Positions 11,040 to 19,215 of a DNA stretch of 64,000 nucleotides are shown here, piece after piece; the first letter of the stretch is position 1, and each line of letters starts with the position of its first letter. The stretch is taken from NCBI GenBank assembly GCA_018242485.1, contig JAFEBV010000013.1, positions 96,373-160,372 on the forward strand, written 5' to 3'. The notes under the pieces were generated by a model. That model was not told where the DNA came from. It ran no database searches and saw only the letters and a list, made by a program, of their open reading frames with translations. The translations under genes and the position numbers were made by a program. Source of the stretch: Pseudomonadota bacterium (GTDB taxonomy: Bacteria; Pseudomonadota; Gammaproteobacteria; Xanthomonadales; Xanthomonadaceae).

Positions 11040-11172
11040 CCCCTCTCCCATCGGGAGAGCGGTGGGGGTGAGGGAATGGCCTTGCAGGTTGCGATGGTCA
11101 GGATTGGCCGCTATAGGCAAGTGCATTCCCTCAACCGCCCTTCGGGCACCTTCTTCCCGAAGGGAGAAGGAT
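11040..11172. repeat. Pair of REP-like palindromes between dnaK and the TMEM175-like gene
   Basis: CCCCTCTCCCATCGGGAGAG with a following GGTGAGGGAATGG (11041-11082), and TCCCTCAACCGCCCTTCGGG with CTTCCCGAAGGGAGAAGG (11128-11170), are inverted relative to one another. This class of short intergenic palindrome (CCCTCTCCC/GGGAGAGGG) is common in this lineage and recurs in this window at ~16976, 52958 and 55636. Each half can form a stable hairpin, so it may attenuate read-through from dnaK. Confidence 0.8.
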
Positions 11173-11194
11173 CAACTTCCAGTCCGGAGGCAAG

Positions 11195-11776
11195 GTGGAC
11201 AAAGGCAGGCTCGAAGCCTTCAGCGACGGCGTGATCGCGGTGATCCTCACCATCATGGTGCTGGAGATGCATGCTCCGCACGCGCCGAGCTGGCAGGCAT
11301 TGGCCGCCGTCTGGCCGACCTTCCTGTGCTATGTGCTGAGTTTCATCTACGTCGGCATCTACTGGAACAACCATCACCACATGCTGCACGCGACCCGGCG
11401 CATCGACGGCAGCGTGCTGTGGGCCAACCTGCACCTGCTGTTCTGGCTGTCGCTGGTGCCATTCGTGACCGCGTGGATGGGCGAAAACCACTTCGCCGCG
11501 TTGCCGACCGCGCTGTATGGCGGCGTGCTGCTGATGGCGGCCATCGCGTACTGGATTTTGCAGCAACGCATTTTGTGTGTGCGCGAACAAGACCCCATGC
11601 TGGCGCGTGCGATCGGCAGCGACTGGAAAGGCAAACTCTCGCCGCTGGCTTATCTGCTGGCCATCGCTGCCGTCGTGGTGAATCCGTGGGTCACTTACGC
11701 CATCTACGCGCTGGTCGCGCTGGCGTGGCTGGTGCCGGATCGACGCATCGAGTCGCGCGTGACGCAAGCCGATTGA
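11195..11776 (+). CDS. TMEM175-like (DUF1211) membrane protein, putative potassium channel
   Basis: 193-residue integral membrane protein of the TMEM175/DUF1211 family, whose characterised members conduct potassium. The family signature RxxxFSDGV lies right at the N-terminus (R5 to V13, RLEAFSDGVIAVILTIMVLE), followed by the ion-path helix and about five more hydrophobic segments (near 35-55, 75-95, 103-122, 146-165, 166-183). The start is GTG with an appropriately spaced CGGAGG. It is inserted between dnaK and dnaJ, which are normally adjacent, and is flanked by REP-like palindromes. A link to heat shock is not shown by sequence. Confidence 0.85.
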   Translation: MDKGRLEAFSDGVIAVILTIMVLEMHAPHAPSWQALAAVWPTFLCYVLSFIYVGIYWNNHHHMLHATRRIDGSVLWANLHLLFWLSLVPFVTAWMGENHFAALPTALYGGVLLMAAIAYWILQQRILCVREQDPMLARAIGSDWKGKLSPLAYLLAIAAVVVNPWVTYAIYALVALAWLVPDRRIESRVTQAD

Positions 11777-11807
11777 ATTGAAGGACACCCTGAATAAATC
11801 AGCGTTG

Positions 11808-11836
11808 CCTGAAACCTGCGGTCGGGACGACCATCT
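11808..11836 (+). promoter_or_regulatory. Weak sigma-32-like promoter before dnaJ
   Basis: CCTGAAA at 11808-11814 and GACCATCT at 11829-11836, 14 bp apart, resemble the RpoH boxes CTTGAAA and CCCCATnT with one and two mismatches. It is 40 bp upstream of dnaJ, which is separated from dnaK by another gene and would benefit from its own heat-shock start. Weaker than the dnaK site. Confidence 0.35.
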
Positions 11837-11877
11837 TTGAGCTTTCGCGGTCGAGGACGATCGCAAGAAGGAACAGT

Positions 11878-13005
11878 ATGAGCAAGCGCGACTACTACGA
11901 AGTCCTCGGTGTGGCGAAGAATGCCAACGAAGAGGATATGAAGAAAGCCTACCGCCGGCTGGCGATGAAGTATCACCCGGATCGCAATCCGGGCGACGCC
12001 AAGGCCGAGGCCAGCTTCAAGGAATGCAAGGAAGCCTACGAAGTCCTGTCCGACCAGGCCAAGCGCAGTGCCTACGACCAGCGCGGGCACGCCGCTTTCG
12101 AGCACGGCTTCGGCGGGCCTGGCGCGGGGCCGGGGTTCGGCGACGTGGGCGACATCTTCGGCGATATCTTCGGCGACATCTTCGGCGGCGGCAGAGGACG
12201 TCAACAGCAGCGGCGCGGCAACGACCTGCGCTACGGGCTGGAACTCGACCTCGAGGAAGCCGTCTCCGGCATCGAGAAAAAAATCAACATCGGCACCCTC
12301 GTCGACTGCAAAGTCTGCACCGGAACGGGATCAGCCGACGGCAAGCTCGAAACCTGTTCGACCTGTCGCGGTCAGGGTCGCGTGCGCCTGCAGCAGGGCA
12401 TCTTCTCGCTGCAACAGGCCTGCCCGAACTGTGGCGGGCGCGGACGCATCGTCGCCAATCCCTGCAAGGCCTGCCACGGTGAAGGCCGTGCCGAGGACGT
12501 GAAGGTGTTGTCGGTGAAGATCCCCGCCGGTGTGGATACCGGCGACCGCATTCGCCTGCAGGGTGAAGGCGAGGCTGGCCCGGCCGGTTCGCCGTCCGGC
12601 GATCTGTACGTGGAAGTGCAGGTGCGCGAGCACGAGATCTTCAAGCGCGAAGGCGACGACCTGTACTGCGAGATCCCGATCCGCATTTCGCAGGCCGCGT
12701 TGGGCGATACCGTGCGCGTGCCCACCCTCAACGGCGAGGCGGAGATCAAGATTCCTGCCGAAACCCAGACCGGCAAGGTGTTCCGCCTGCGCGGCAAAGG
12801 CGTCAAATCCGTGCGTTCGCGCGCACCGGGCGACTTGCTGTGCCGCGCGGTGGTGGAAACCCCGGTCAACCTCACCGCGCGCCAGCGCGAATTGCTCGAA
12901 CAATTCGAGGGCACCTTCCAGGGCGAGGACGCGCGCCGGCATTCCCCGCGCAGCAGTACCTTCCTCGACGGCGTGAAGGCGTTCTGGGAGCGGATGACGG
13001 GCTGA
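11878..13005 (+). CDS. dnaJ: Chaperone DnaJ (Hsp40)
   Basis: 375-residue type I J-protein that stimulates DnaK ATPase and delivers substrates. J-domain at residues 1-70 with the HPD triad in [11 protein letters not shown]; Gly/Phe-rich linker (~75-120, including repeats of GDIFGDIFG); zinc-binding region with all four CxxCxGxG repeats ([32 protein letters not shown]); then the C-terminal peptide-binding domains. Complete with no missing zinc ligand. Ribosome-binding site AAGGA before the ATG. Confidence 0.99.
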   Translation: MSKRDYYEVLGVAKNANEEDMKKAYRRLAMKYHPDRNPGDAKAEASFKECKEAYEVLSDQAKRSAYDQRGHAAFEHGFGGPGAGPGFGDVGDIFGDIFGDIFGGGRGRQQQRRGNDLRYGLELDLEEAVSGIEKKINIGTLVDCKVCTGTGSADGKLETCSTCRGQGRVRLQQGIFSLQQACPNCGGRGRIVANPCKACHGEGRAEDVKVLSVKIPAGVDTGDRIRLQGEGEAGPAGSPSGDLYVEVQVREHEIFKREGDDLYCEIPIRISQAALGDTVRVPTLNGEAEIKIPAETQTGKVFRLRGKGVKSVRSRAPGDLLCRAVVETPVNLTARQRELLEQFEGTFQGEDARRHSPRSSTFLDGVKAFWERMTG

Positions 13006-13059
13006 GGCGGCAGGCAATCACGCTGCGCAAAACATCGTCAACCCCGCGCCACGATTCCC

Positions 13060-13385
13060 CCTCGATCAACCCCACCCCAACCCTCCCCTGCAAGCAGGGG
13101 AGGGAGACAGGCGGCGTGCTTCGACTCCTGCCAGCAGGGGAGGGAAACAGGTCGCGTGCTTAGACTCCTGCAAGCAGGGGATGGAAACAGGGCGCGTGCT
13201 TCGACGTCTGCAAGCAGAGGATGGAAACAGGGCGCGTGCTTTGGCACCGCCGCAAGCAGGGGGACAGGCCACACCCTTCAGCATACAGGACGAGGCTGGT
13301 GTCTTGGTTCGACTCCTCCCCTACTTGCAGGGGGGAGGCTGGGAGGGGTTGGCACCGCTCAGCGGCAACACCCGGGCGGCGCCGC
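13060..13385. repeat. Intergenic tandem repeat: four 40-bp units plus related palindromes
   Basis: The ~380-bp gap after dnaJ holds no gene. Four direct 40-bp units lie at 13088-13127, 13128-13167, 13168-13207 and 13208-13247, each with CAAGCAGGGGAGGGAAACAG-type core followed by GGCGCGTGCTTCGAC. A decayed fifth follows. At 13315-13338 is the palindrome CCTCCCC..GGGGGGAGG, and CCGCTCAGCGGCAA occurs twice (13355 and 13382), the second copy running into the end of the neighbouring minus-strand gene. The units are contiguous with no spacers, so it is not a CRISPR array. Confidence 0.85.
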
Positions 13386-15545
13386 TCAGCGGCAAGCGCC
13401 GGGTCGATATTTGACTGGGATGGTGGTTCCGGCTGCCGTATCGCAGCTCCAGCGCACCATACCCGCCTGCGGATCGGGCACGAATGACAGTACGCCACCA
13501 CGGATCGCCGCATTGGCCCGGTTGCCATAGACGACATTGATGCGGCCGTTGTCGATGGTCACGCTGCTGACGTAGTTGCCTTCGATGCTGGATGGCTGGG
13601 CTACACCGGCGGTGGCGTTGTCGGTGGGCATGCTTCCCTTGTTGGAGTAGTACTCGGCCACTGCAACCTTCGATCCTTCAGACAACATCGCGCCTTCGGA
13701 CACCTGCGAGCGCACCACATAATCCTGATACGCCGGAATGGCGATCGCGGCGAGGATCGACACCACCGCCACGGTGGTCATCGTGCCGCCTTGCCCGGAG
13801 ACCACGCCTTCCAGCGGCGATTGCTCGTAATTCACCTGCACGGCCAGCCGCTGCGCGTTGGCCTGCACGGCGATGCCGGCGATGCCCTCGGTGGGCAGGC
13901 GGAGCTGCTTGGCGGTCGGCAGGGTGGTCAGGTCCACCGGCGCGCCCAGCGCGTTGCCCAGTGCGTCCAGCACGGCGAGATAGGTGTAGTACACCTGCCG
14001 GTTCATGTCGTGGGTGGTGGTGGTGTAGCCCAGCAGGGTCTGGCTGGCATCGAGCGATTGCCGCTTGCGCAACCAGTCGCCGATCGCTGTGTCGGGGCTG
14101 GAAGCCAATCGGTCGATCAGCGGTTGCGGCACGCGCGCCATCACCAGCCAGTCGCCCTCCTCGATCCAGTAGCGGTCGCTGCCGATGCGCGCATACAGCT
14201 TGATCCATGCGGCCGATTGCGTATCGGGTGAGCCCGGGATGAAGTTCGATTCCGGGATGGCGACGTGCAGATGGTGGATCTGTCCGCCGGCGAGCTTGCT
14301 CACCGTGTGGCGCCAGCCGAAGCGTTTCGACAGCTCGTCGATCCTGGCGTACAGCGCTTTGCGGTCGGAGATGCGGAAGGCGGTGAAATCGCCGTCGGCG
14401 TCGCCGAACAGCACCGCCTGTTTGCCGTACAGGCCGGCGGTGCCTATCAGGTCGATGCCGAACTTTTCCTGCATTTTCGCGGCGATGCTGTCGTAACCGG
14501 CACGCGTGCCGGCACCGAAATCACGGTCGAGGTTGTCGTGGATGGCTTGCAGGTTGTCGCGGCCGGGGAGGGCCATCGTCGCAACCCACGCGGGTGCTCC
14601 GGATGTCTTCAGGTCGATGGCGGGGTTGTTCGTGGCCAGATAACCCAGCAGCCGTGCCTGCGGTGCGCGCACCTGCACCTGCAGGCGTCCGTGACCATCC
14701 ACCGTGCCCCAGCCCAGTGCGATGGATTGCGCATTCTCGACCGCATCGCGCAACAGGCCATCGGCGGGCGCATCCGACATCCGCGCGGCGGCCTGCGTGT
14801 TGAGGTTCTTCAGGCTCATCCACGCGAACAGGCCCTGCCCGGAGGCGTCGATCTCCTTTTCCGCATCCTGCATCGGGCTGGGGCGCGTGGTCTTGATCGC
14901 GGCCAGATCCTGTTGCAGCGTCATCGCCGAGGCGGTTGCGCCCAGCGACAGGAACAGCCGGTGCGTGGCAACGTCGAAATGCAGTGCGCCGAACTTCTGC
15001 AACGCCGCATCGCCGTTGGCGTCAATGGGCGCCTGCAGGATCGACGGGCCATTGCCGGTCAAAGCGGTGATGCGCGCGTTGAGCGCGGCCACGTCGGGGA
15101 TGTCGAGCACGGTGGTGGCCAGCACGCGACTGAACGGCGATACGCCGTCGGAACTGTCGATCGCGGCGACCTCGATCGGCCCGGATTGATCGCCGAGCAG
15201 GATGTTCAGCGCCGGCCCCGCGCCAGCCTGGGTGAGCACGGGATCGGTCTGCGCCGCCTTGCGCAGCGCGGCGATCAGCTTGACGTGCTGCTCGGCGGCC
15301 AAAGCCGCATCCAGCGGGCGGCCATCGGGCGCGGCCAGCGTGCCCCACAGCGAGGGGATGCGCAGGTAGGCGACGGTATGCTCGGGCAGGCGCTCGCGCA
15401 GCCACGCCGGTTGCGAGATCGCCGCATCGGCGCGGGCGATGGCGGCTTGATCCACGCTGGCGACGCGGCCTTGCTGCGAGCAGCCGGCGAGGACGACGAG
15501 GGCGGAAGTGGCGGCGGCCACCAGCAGGCGTTGGCGCAGTTTCAT
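13386..15545 (-). CDS. Lipoprotein with C-terminal type IV pilin domain
   Basis: 719-residue chimera. The N-terminus is a lipoprotein signal (LVVLAGCSQ; acylated Cys, Ser at +2). Residues ~30-580 are a large soluble region of unknown function, built like two similar halves with VAYLRIPSLWG, LNILLGDQSGPIEVAAID and AVLFGDADGDFTAFRISD. The last ~131 residues match a PilA/PilE-type major pilin: SILAAIAIPAYQDYVVRSQV, SEGSKVAVAEYYSNKG, and a C-terminal pair of cysteines (WSC and GACR) with IPVKYRPG as in the pilin disulfide loop. The prepilin cleavage motif GFTLIE is absent, so the domain cannot be processed like a normal pilin. An ATG 10 codons upstream exists. The function of such a fusion is unknown. 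Confidence 0.85.
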   Translation of the reverse strand: MKLRQRLLVAAATSALVVLAGCSQQGRVASVDQAAIARADAAISQPAWLRERLPEHTVAYLRIPSLWGTLAAPDGRPLDAALAAEQHVKLIAALRKAAQTDPVLTQAGAGPALNILLGDQSGPIEVAAIDSSDGVSPFSRVLATTVLDIPDVAALNARITALTGNGPSILQAPIDANGDAALQKFGALHFDVATHRLFLSLGATASAMTLQQDLAAIKTTRPSPMQDAEKEIDASGQGLFAWMSLKNLNTQAAARMSDAPADGLLRDAVENAQSIALGWGTVDGHGRLQVQVRAPQARLLGYLATNNPAIDLKTSGAPAWVATMALPGRDNLQAIHDNLDRDFGAGTRAGYDSIAAKMQEKFGIDLIGTAGLYGKQAVLFGDADGDFTAFRISDRKALYARIDELSKRFGWRHTVSKLAGGQIHHLHVAIPESNFIPGSPDTQSAAWIKLYARIGSDRYWIEEGDWLVMARVPQPLIDRLASSPDTAIGDWLRKRQSLDASQTLLGYTTTTHDMNRQVYYTYLAVLDALGNALGAPVDLTTLPTAKQLRLPTEGIAGIAVQANAQRLAVQVNYEQSPLEGVVSGQGGTMTTVAVVSILAAIAIPAYQDYVVRSQVSEGAMLSEGSKVAVAEYYSNKGSMPTDNATAGVAQPSSIEGNYVSSVTIDNGRINVVYGNRANAAIRGGVLSFVPDPQAGMVRWSCDTAAGTTIPVKYRPGACR

Positions 15546-15681
15546 GGGCGGTTCCGGTAGGGTCGAGGCAAGCACAGTCGTAGCTTGCGGGAGAGGATCG
15601 GGGGTGGTGGATCGAGCGAAGCAAAGCGCGGATTCTACCGGACTGTTTTTTGGGCTGGCATCGCGCGCGTTTCGGCTCGGC

Positions 15682-15687
15682 TATCAT
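15682..15687 (+). promoter_or_regulatory. Possible -10 element of the cyclophilin gene
   Basis: TATCAT within GGCTATCATGACAGG, 46 bp upstream of the ATG, in an otherwise GC-rich stretch. Similar GCTANNAT motifs precede other genes in this window. No clear -35. Confidence 0.3.
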
Positions 15688-15733
15688 GACAGGCTTCGGC
15701 CAGTCGGCCGCGTCACCGTCACGGAGTCCCGTC

Positions 15734-16249
15734 ATGTCCAGCCTCAAAGCCGTCTTCGCCACCTCCAAGGGCCCGATCCACGTCGAGCTGTATCCGGACA
15801 AGGCGCCGATCACCGTCGCCAATTTCGTCAACCTCGCTCGTCGTGGTTTTTACAACGGCCTGAGCTTCCACCGCGTGATTCCGGATTTCATGATCCAGGG
15901 CGGTTGCCCCGAAGGTAGCGGTCGCGGCGGCCCGGGTTACCGCTTCGAGGACGAGACCCGCAACGGCGTGCGTCACGAGCGCGGCGTGCTGTCGATGGCC
16001 AACGCCGGCCCGAACACCAACGGCAGCCAGTTCTTCATCACCCATGTGCCGACCGCGTGGCTTGACGGCAAGCACACCGTGTTCGGCAAGGTCGTCGGCG
16101 CGGACGATCAGAAAGTGGTGGATGCGATCAAGGGCGGCGATGCAATCGAGAAGGTGACCATCGAGGGTGATGCCGATGCGGTGCTGGCCGCGCAAGCGGG
16201 CAAGGTGGCCGAGTGGAACAAGGTGCTCGACGCCAAGGCGCGGCCGTGA
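15734..16249 (+). CDS. ppiB: Peptidyl-prolyl cis-trans isomerase, cyclophilin type
   Basis: 171-residue cytoplasmic cyclophilin (no signal peptide) that speeds proline isomerisation during folding. Active-site stretches are intact: [45 protein letters not shown] 20-residue insertion-free core of normal length. ATG at 15734 is chosen because the sequence before it is not cyclophilin-like; an upstream ATG at 15650 exists in frame. Divergent from the lipoprotein-pilin gene. Confidence 0.95.
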   Translation: MSSLKAVFATSKGPIHVELYPDKAPITVANFVNLARRGFYNGLSFHRVIPDFMIQGGCPEGSGRGGPGYRFEDETRNGVRHERGVLSMANAGPNTNGSQFFITHVPTAWLDGKHTVFGKVVGADDQKVVDAIKGGDAIEKVTIEGDADAVLAAQAGKVAEWNKVLDAKARP

Positions 16250-16285
16250 GTTGGATCCTTCACTCTTTTGCTTGCCCCCATCCTG

Positions 16286-16310
16286 CCCTTCCCCCGCAAG
16301 CGGGGGACGG
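16286..16310. terminator. GC-rich hairpin after the cyclophilin gene
   Basis: CCCCCGCAAGCGGGGG (16291-16306) is a perfect 7-bp stem with an AA loop, in the 93-bp gap between the convergent cyclophilin and lipoprotein genes. There is no U-tract, so it is either a factor-assisted terminator or another copy of the CCCCTGC-type intergenic palindrome. Confidence 0.45.
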
Positions 16311-16342
16311 AATGCTTCGTCGGGGCTTTGCCGTGGTTGGCT

Positions 16343-17098
16343 TCACTTGAACCGCACACCATCGAGCATCTTCATCACCGCCGCTGCATCGCGGTCGTAG
16401 TAATACTCGGCCGGGGCCTTCCATAGCAGCAGGTCGAGCTTGCCGTCGCGTTGCGCGGCGGCGACGGTGCCTTTGTAGATCAAACCCTCGGCACTGGTGG
16501 CGGTGAACTCGAAGCGCAGCCCGGGCACGCCGCCGAAATCCCACGGGCGCAGGTTGCTGCTGGCGACGTTGAGCATGTTCTGGCGGATCATCGCCGCGAC
16601 CACGATGTCGCGGATTTCCTCCGGGCGCATGCCGCTGTGGAACCACGGTCCGTCCGGTCGCCGGCTGCGCTCGCGACCGAGCATGAATACATGCTGGCCA
16701 TCGGCGATGCCGGAGAAGAGGCTCAGGCTGTTGAGCGCGGTGCCGTCGATGGTCCAGATTTCCTCGTGCTGCAATGGATTCTTGATCCGCGACCACGCCA
16801 GATCCGTATTCAGGCGCATGTCGTATACATCCACCGCGCCGGCCGCTTGCAGCACACCGCCTTGACTGGCGCAGGCGGTGAGCAGCACCAGCGCCAGCAT
16901 CAGGAGGGCGAGGCGGATGGGGTGGATGAAGCCGGTGCGATGAATGTTGTCGAGGTTGCAGGTGAGTGTCGGTTCATCCCTCATCCGCCCTACGGGCACC
17001 TTCTCCCAGAGGGAGAAGGAAATGTCGCCTCTCCCTCCGGGAGAGGCCGACGCACCGCAGGTGCGGCGGGTGAGGGAATTTGGATGTACCTCGTTCAT
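16343..17098 (-). CDS. Lipoprotein of unknown function with REP-derived N-terminal extension
   Basis: 251 codons. A lipoprotein signal with lipobox LTAC lies unusually deep, at residues ~62-76, preceded by 61 residues that are partly encoded by a REP-like palindrome (SPGGRGDISFSLWEKVPVGR). The ATG at 17098 overlaps the stop of the M48 protease by 4 bp (ATGA), typical of coupling, so this is probably the ancestral start and the palindrome inserted in frame behind it. The mature part (VDVYDMRLNTDLAWSRIKN to the end) is not recognised. Whether a signal sequence this far in still works is open; an internal start nearer the lipobox (ATG at 17098-207=16891, or a rare codon) is possible. Confidence 0.7.
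   Translation of the reverse strand: MNEVHPNSLTRRTCGASASPGGRGDISFSLWEKVPVGRMRDEPTLTCNLDNIHRTGFIHPIRLALLMLALVLLTACASQGGVLQAAGAVDVYDMRLNTDLAWSRIKNPLQHEEIWTIDGTALNSLSLFSGIADGQHVFMLGRERSRRPDGPWFHSGMRPEEIRDIVVAAMIRQNMLNVASSNLRPWDFGGVPGLRFEFTATSAEGLIYKGTVAAAQRDGKLDLLLWKAPAEYYYDRDAAAVMKMLDGVRFK
16976..17087. repeat. REP-like palindromes inside the lipoprotein gene
   Basis: CCCTCATCCGCCC...GGGCACCTTCTCCC/GGGAGAAGG and CTCTCCC/GGGAGAGG, then CGCACCGCAGGTGCGGCGGG and GTGAGGGAAT. Same family as the elements at 11040-11172, 52958-53065 and 55636-55690. It lies between the coupled start codon and the signal peptide of the lipoprotein gene, and its translation supplies ~35 residues. Confidence 0.8.
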
Positions 17099-18255
17099 GG
17101 CTTCTCCATCTCCGCCAGATACTGTTCGATGAAGGCGCGATCGTCGGCCTGCGGATCGAGTTGCAGGTAGTGCTTGAGCGCGTCGATCGCGGCGGCGCGC
17201 TGACCGCTCTGGCGCAGATCCAGCCCGTATTCGCGCCATGCGGCGGAGGGTGCGCCGGGTTGCGCGATGGCGTCCCGATACAACGGACTGGCCCTGGCCG
17301 CATCGCCGTCGCCGTGGCGCTGGCGGTAGGCCTGACCGAGATAGAAATCGAATAAACCAACACTGTCCGCCGGCGCATCCGCGCGCAGGTCGGAGATCAT
17401 CTGGATGGAGGTGTCGTAGGTGCGTCGCGCGAGTTCCTCATCCAGCCAGTGGGCGAGGAAGGGGCGCATCGCGGCGCGGTAGGCGTCGCGGCCGTCGTGC
17501 CAGCTTCCCGGCGGAATGGCAGCAGCCGCCGCGCGCACGTCTTCCAATCGTTCGGCGGTTTTCGGGTGACTGGCGAACACCGCGAAGGGTTTGGACGACT
17601 TGCTCGCCTTCTCCTCGGCCAGCATGCGCGTCCACAGGCGCACGCCGGCCTGCGGATCGTAGCCGTGGGCGACGGCGGTCTGGAAGCCGACACGATCGGC
17701 CTGCCGCTCGAAGTCGCGCGAGTATTGGAACAATCCGGCCATGCCGATCAATTGCGCCAGCCCGCCGACCAGGCCATTGCCGACGCCGATGGTGGCGAAC
17801 ACCGCGCTGGTGCGTTTGGCGTGATCCCAGAATTGCAGGCCGTGGCGCAGACGGTAGTGAGCGAACTCGTGGCCGAGCACGATCGCCAGCTCGGCCTCGT
17901 CGTGCATGCGCAGCAGCGCGCCGGTGAACACCAGCACCATGCCGTTGGGCGCCATCTGCGCGTTGAATTCGGGCACATCGACGATGTACAGGCGCAGCGA
18001 ACCGCAGTAATCGCCGGTCACCTTGCACAACACGTCGTGCACGTAGGCGTTCAAGGCCGCATCGCGCACCCGCAGCGGCGAGACCTTGATGTCCTTCTCG
18101 GCCTGATCCATGCCGTACCACAGTTCGGCCTCGGTGCTGCCGGCGACGGGGTGTTCGCCGGCTTGCAGCGGCGGCGGTGTGTCGGCCATGGATGGCGCGG
18201 TGCAGGCCAGTGCCAGCGCGCATGCGAGCGCTGCCAGCCAAGGGCGACGTGGCAT
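17095..18255 (-). CDS. Secreted M48-family zinc metallopeptidase with TPR tail
   Basis: 386-residue periplasmic protease. Signal peptide at residues 1-24 (LAALACALALACTAPSMA). M48 core: HEFAH at 129-133 gives two zinc ligands and the catalytic Glu, and the third ligand is E183 in SRDFERQADRVGF. A hydrophobic stretch (~152-178, GVGNGLVGGLAQLIGMAGLF) lies between them. The last ~120 residues (LFDFYLGQAYRQRHGDGDAA onward) are TPR-like, as in BepA-type proteases that watch over outer-membrane assembly; that role is by analogy. The start overlaps the upstream gene's stop (TGATG) and its stop overlaps the next start (ATGA), making a coupled three-gene unit. Confidence 0.93.
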   Translation of the reverse strand: MPRRPWLAALACALALACTAPSMADTPPPLQAGEHPVAGSTEAELWYGMDQAEKDIKVSPLRVRDAALNAYVHDVLCKVTGDYCGSLRLYIVDVPEFNAQMAPNGMVLVFTGALLRMHDEAELAIVLGHEFAHYRLRHGLQFWDHAKRTSAVFATIGVGNGLVGGLAQLIGMAGLFQYSRDFERQADRVGFQTAVAHGYDPQAGVRLWTRMLAEEKASKSSKPFAVFASHPKTAERLEDVRAAAAAIPPGSWHDGRDAYRAAMRPFLAHWLDEELARRTYDTSIQMISDLRADAPADSVGLFDFYLGQAYRQRHGDGDAARASPLYRDAIAQPGAPSAAWREYGLDLRQSGQRAAAIDALKHYLQLDPQADDRAFIEQYLAEMEKP

Positions 18256-19007
18256 CACAGCGGCAGTTCCTTGAGCATTTCCTCGACCGTGGATTTGGCG
18301 CCGGTAGCATCGCGCAGATCGCCGCTTTGCCGCTGCATCAGATGGAACCACACCACCTTGCCGCTGCGGAGATCCACCAATGTGGCCACGCCGATTTGGC
18401 GGCCGCCGCCGATGTCCATGAAGCCGCCCATCGCCGCGCCGGCGATCAGGCCGAGCACGCGCAGGGTCTTGCGGCCGTCGCTGGCGTAACTGTCGCGGAT
18501 GTAGGTGAACAGCGCGTAGTCGGCACCGGTGGCATCGCGCAGTTCGGACACGCCCGGCCCCAGCGACCAGTCCAGCAGCGGCTTGCCGGTGGCCGGATCC
18601 TTCTTCGTCGCCAGCGCGCTGAAGGGCTGCGAATACTGCGCGATGCTCAGCGCGACGGCTTCGTTCAGGCGCAGGATCTGCCCGAGCCGCGAGGCCGGAT
18701 CGAGATCCTCGGGCACGCTGAAATCGGGTTTGGATGCGGTGTGCCGCACATCGAGCAAGGCATGCACGGCCTGCGGATACAGCCGACGCGCCGCATCCGA
18801 CCATTCCTTGCGCGGCTCCTGCAGGCCGCCGGCGGTGAGCAGGGACAGTTCGATGTCCGGCTGCACGATCACGATGCTGCCATCGACCTTCAGCGCATGC
18901 CCCTGCGCGTCGGTGGCGGTGCGCACCTGCGCGTCGGCCGGGGCGGGCGCGATCACGCATGCCATCAGCAAGCAGATGCACAGCAGCCCGATCCGGATTG
19001 GTTTCAT
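18255..19007 (-). CDS. Exported protein of unknown function, coupled to the M48 protease
   Basis: 250 residues with a signal peptide (IGLLCICLLMACVIAPAPADA). Not firmly recognised. The C-terminal half (DYALFTYIRDSYAS, then GGGRQIGVATLVDLRSGKVVWFH) follows the layout of CsgG/TolB-like domains in which a variable export component ends in a strand describing a value with a unit; this is a tentative fold guess. A Gly/Ala-rich hydrophobic patch (LIAGAAMGGFMDIGGG) sits between. Its stop shares one base with the protease start (TGATG), so it is the first gene of the coupled trio. Confidence 0.7.
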   Translation of the reverse strand: MKPIRIGLLCICLLMACVIAPAPADAQVRTATDAQGHALKVDGSIVIVQPDIELSLLTAGGLQEPRKEWSDAARRLYPQAVHALLDVRHTASKPDFSVPEDLDPASRLGQILRLNEAVALSIAQYSQPFSALATKKDPATGKPLLDWSLGPGVSELRDATGADYALFTYIRDSYASDGRKTLRVLGLIAGAAMGGFMDIGGGRQIGVATLVDLRSGKVVWFHLMQRQSGDLRDATGAKSTVEEMLKELPL

Positions 19008-19165
19008 GTGTCTCCCGCAAGAGGTCGGTGCGATCCGTCGCGAAAAATATCGTGCAGGGCCTCTCGAGATTGGACAGGCCCGGTGGCGATGGTGCTATGC
19101 CGGAAGGTTTTGCGCCATCCCCCGCGCAGGGCGCATCCATGCGCACGGATGCTGCGGGCGCACAT

Positions 19166-19173
19166 GCTAAAAT
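19166..19173 (+). promoter_or_regulatory. Putative -10 region of the aminotransferase gene
   Basis: GCTAAAAT, 43 bp upstream of the ATG. The same octamer occurs before prpB (31231-31238). It stands out in GC-rich DNA; no convincing -35 is visible. Confidence 0.35.
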
Positions 19174-19215
19174 GACAGTCTTTACGACTCCGCACCCATC
19201 CTTCGAGGTATCCCG

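Noticed and set aside
13088..13247. Regular 40-bp direct repeats, considered as a CRISPR array
   Set aside because: The units are contiguous with no unique spacers, vary from copy to copy, and no cas genes are present.
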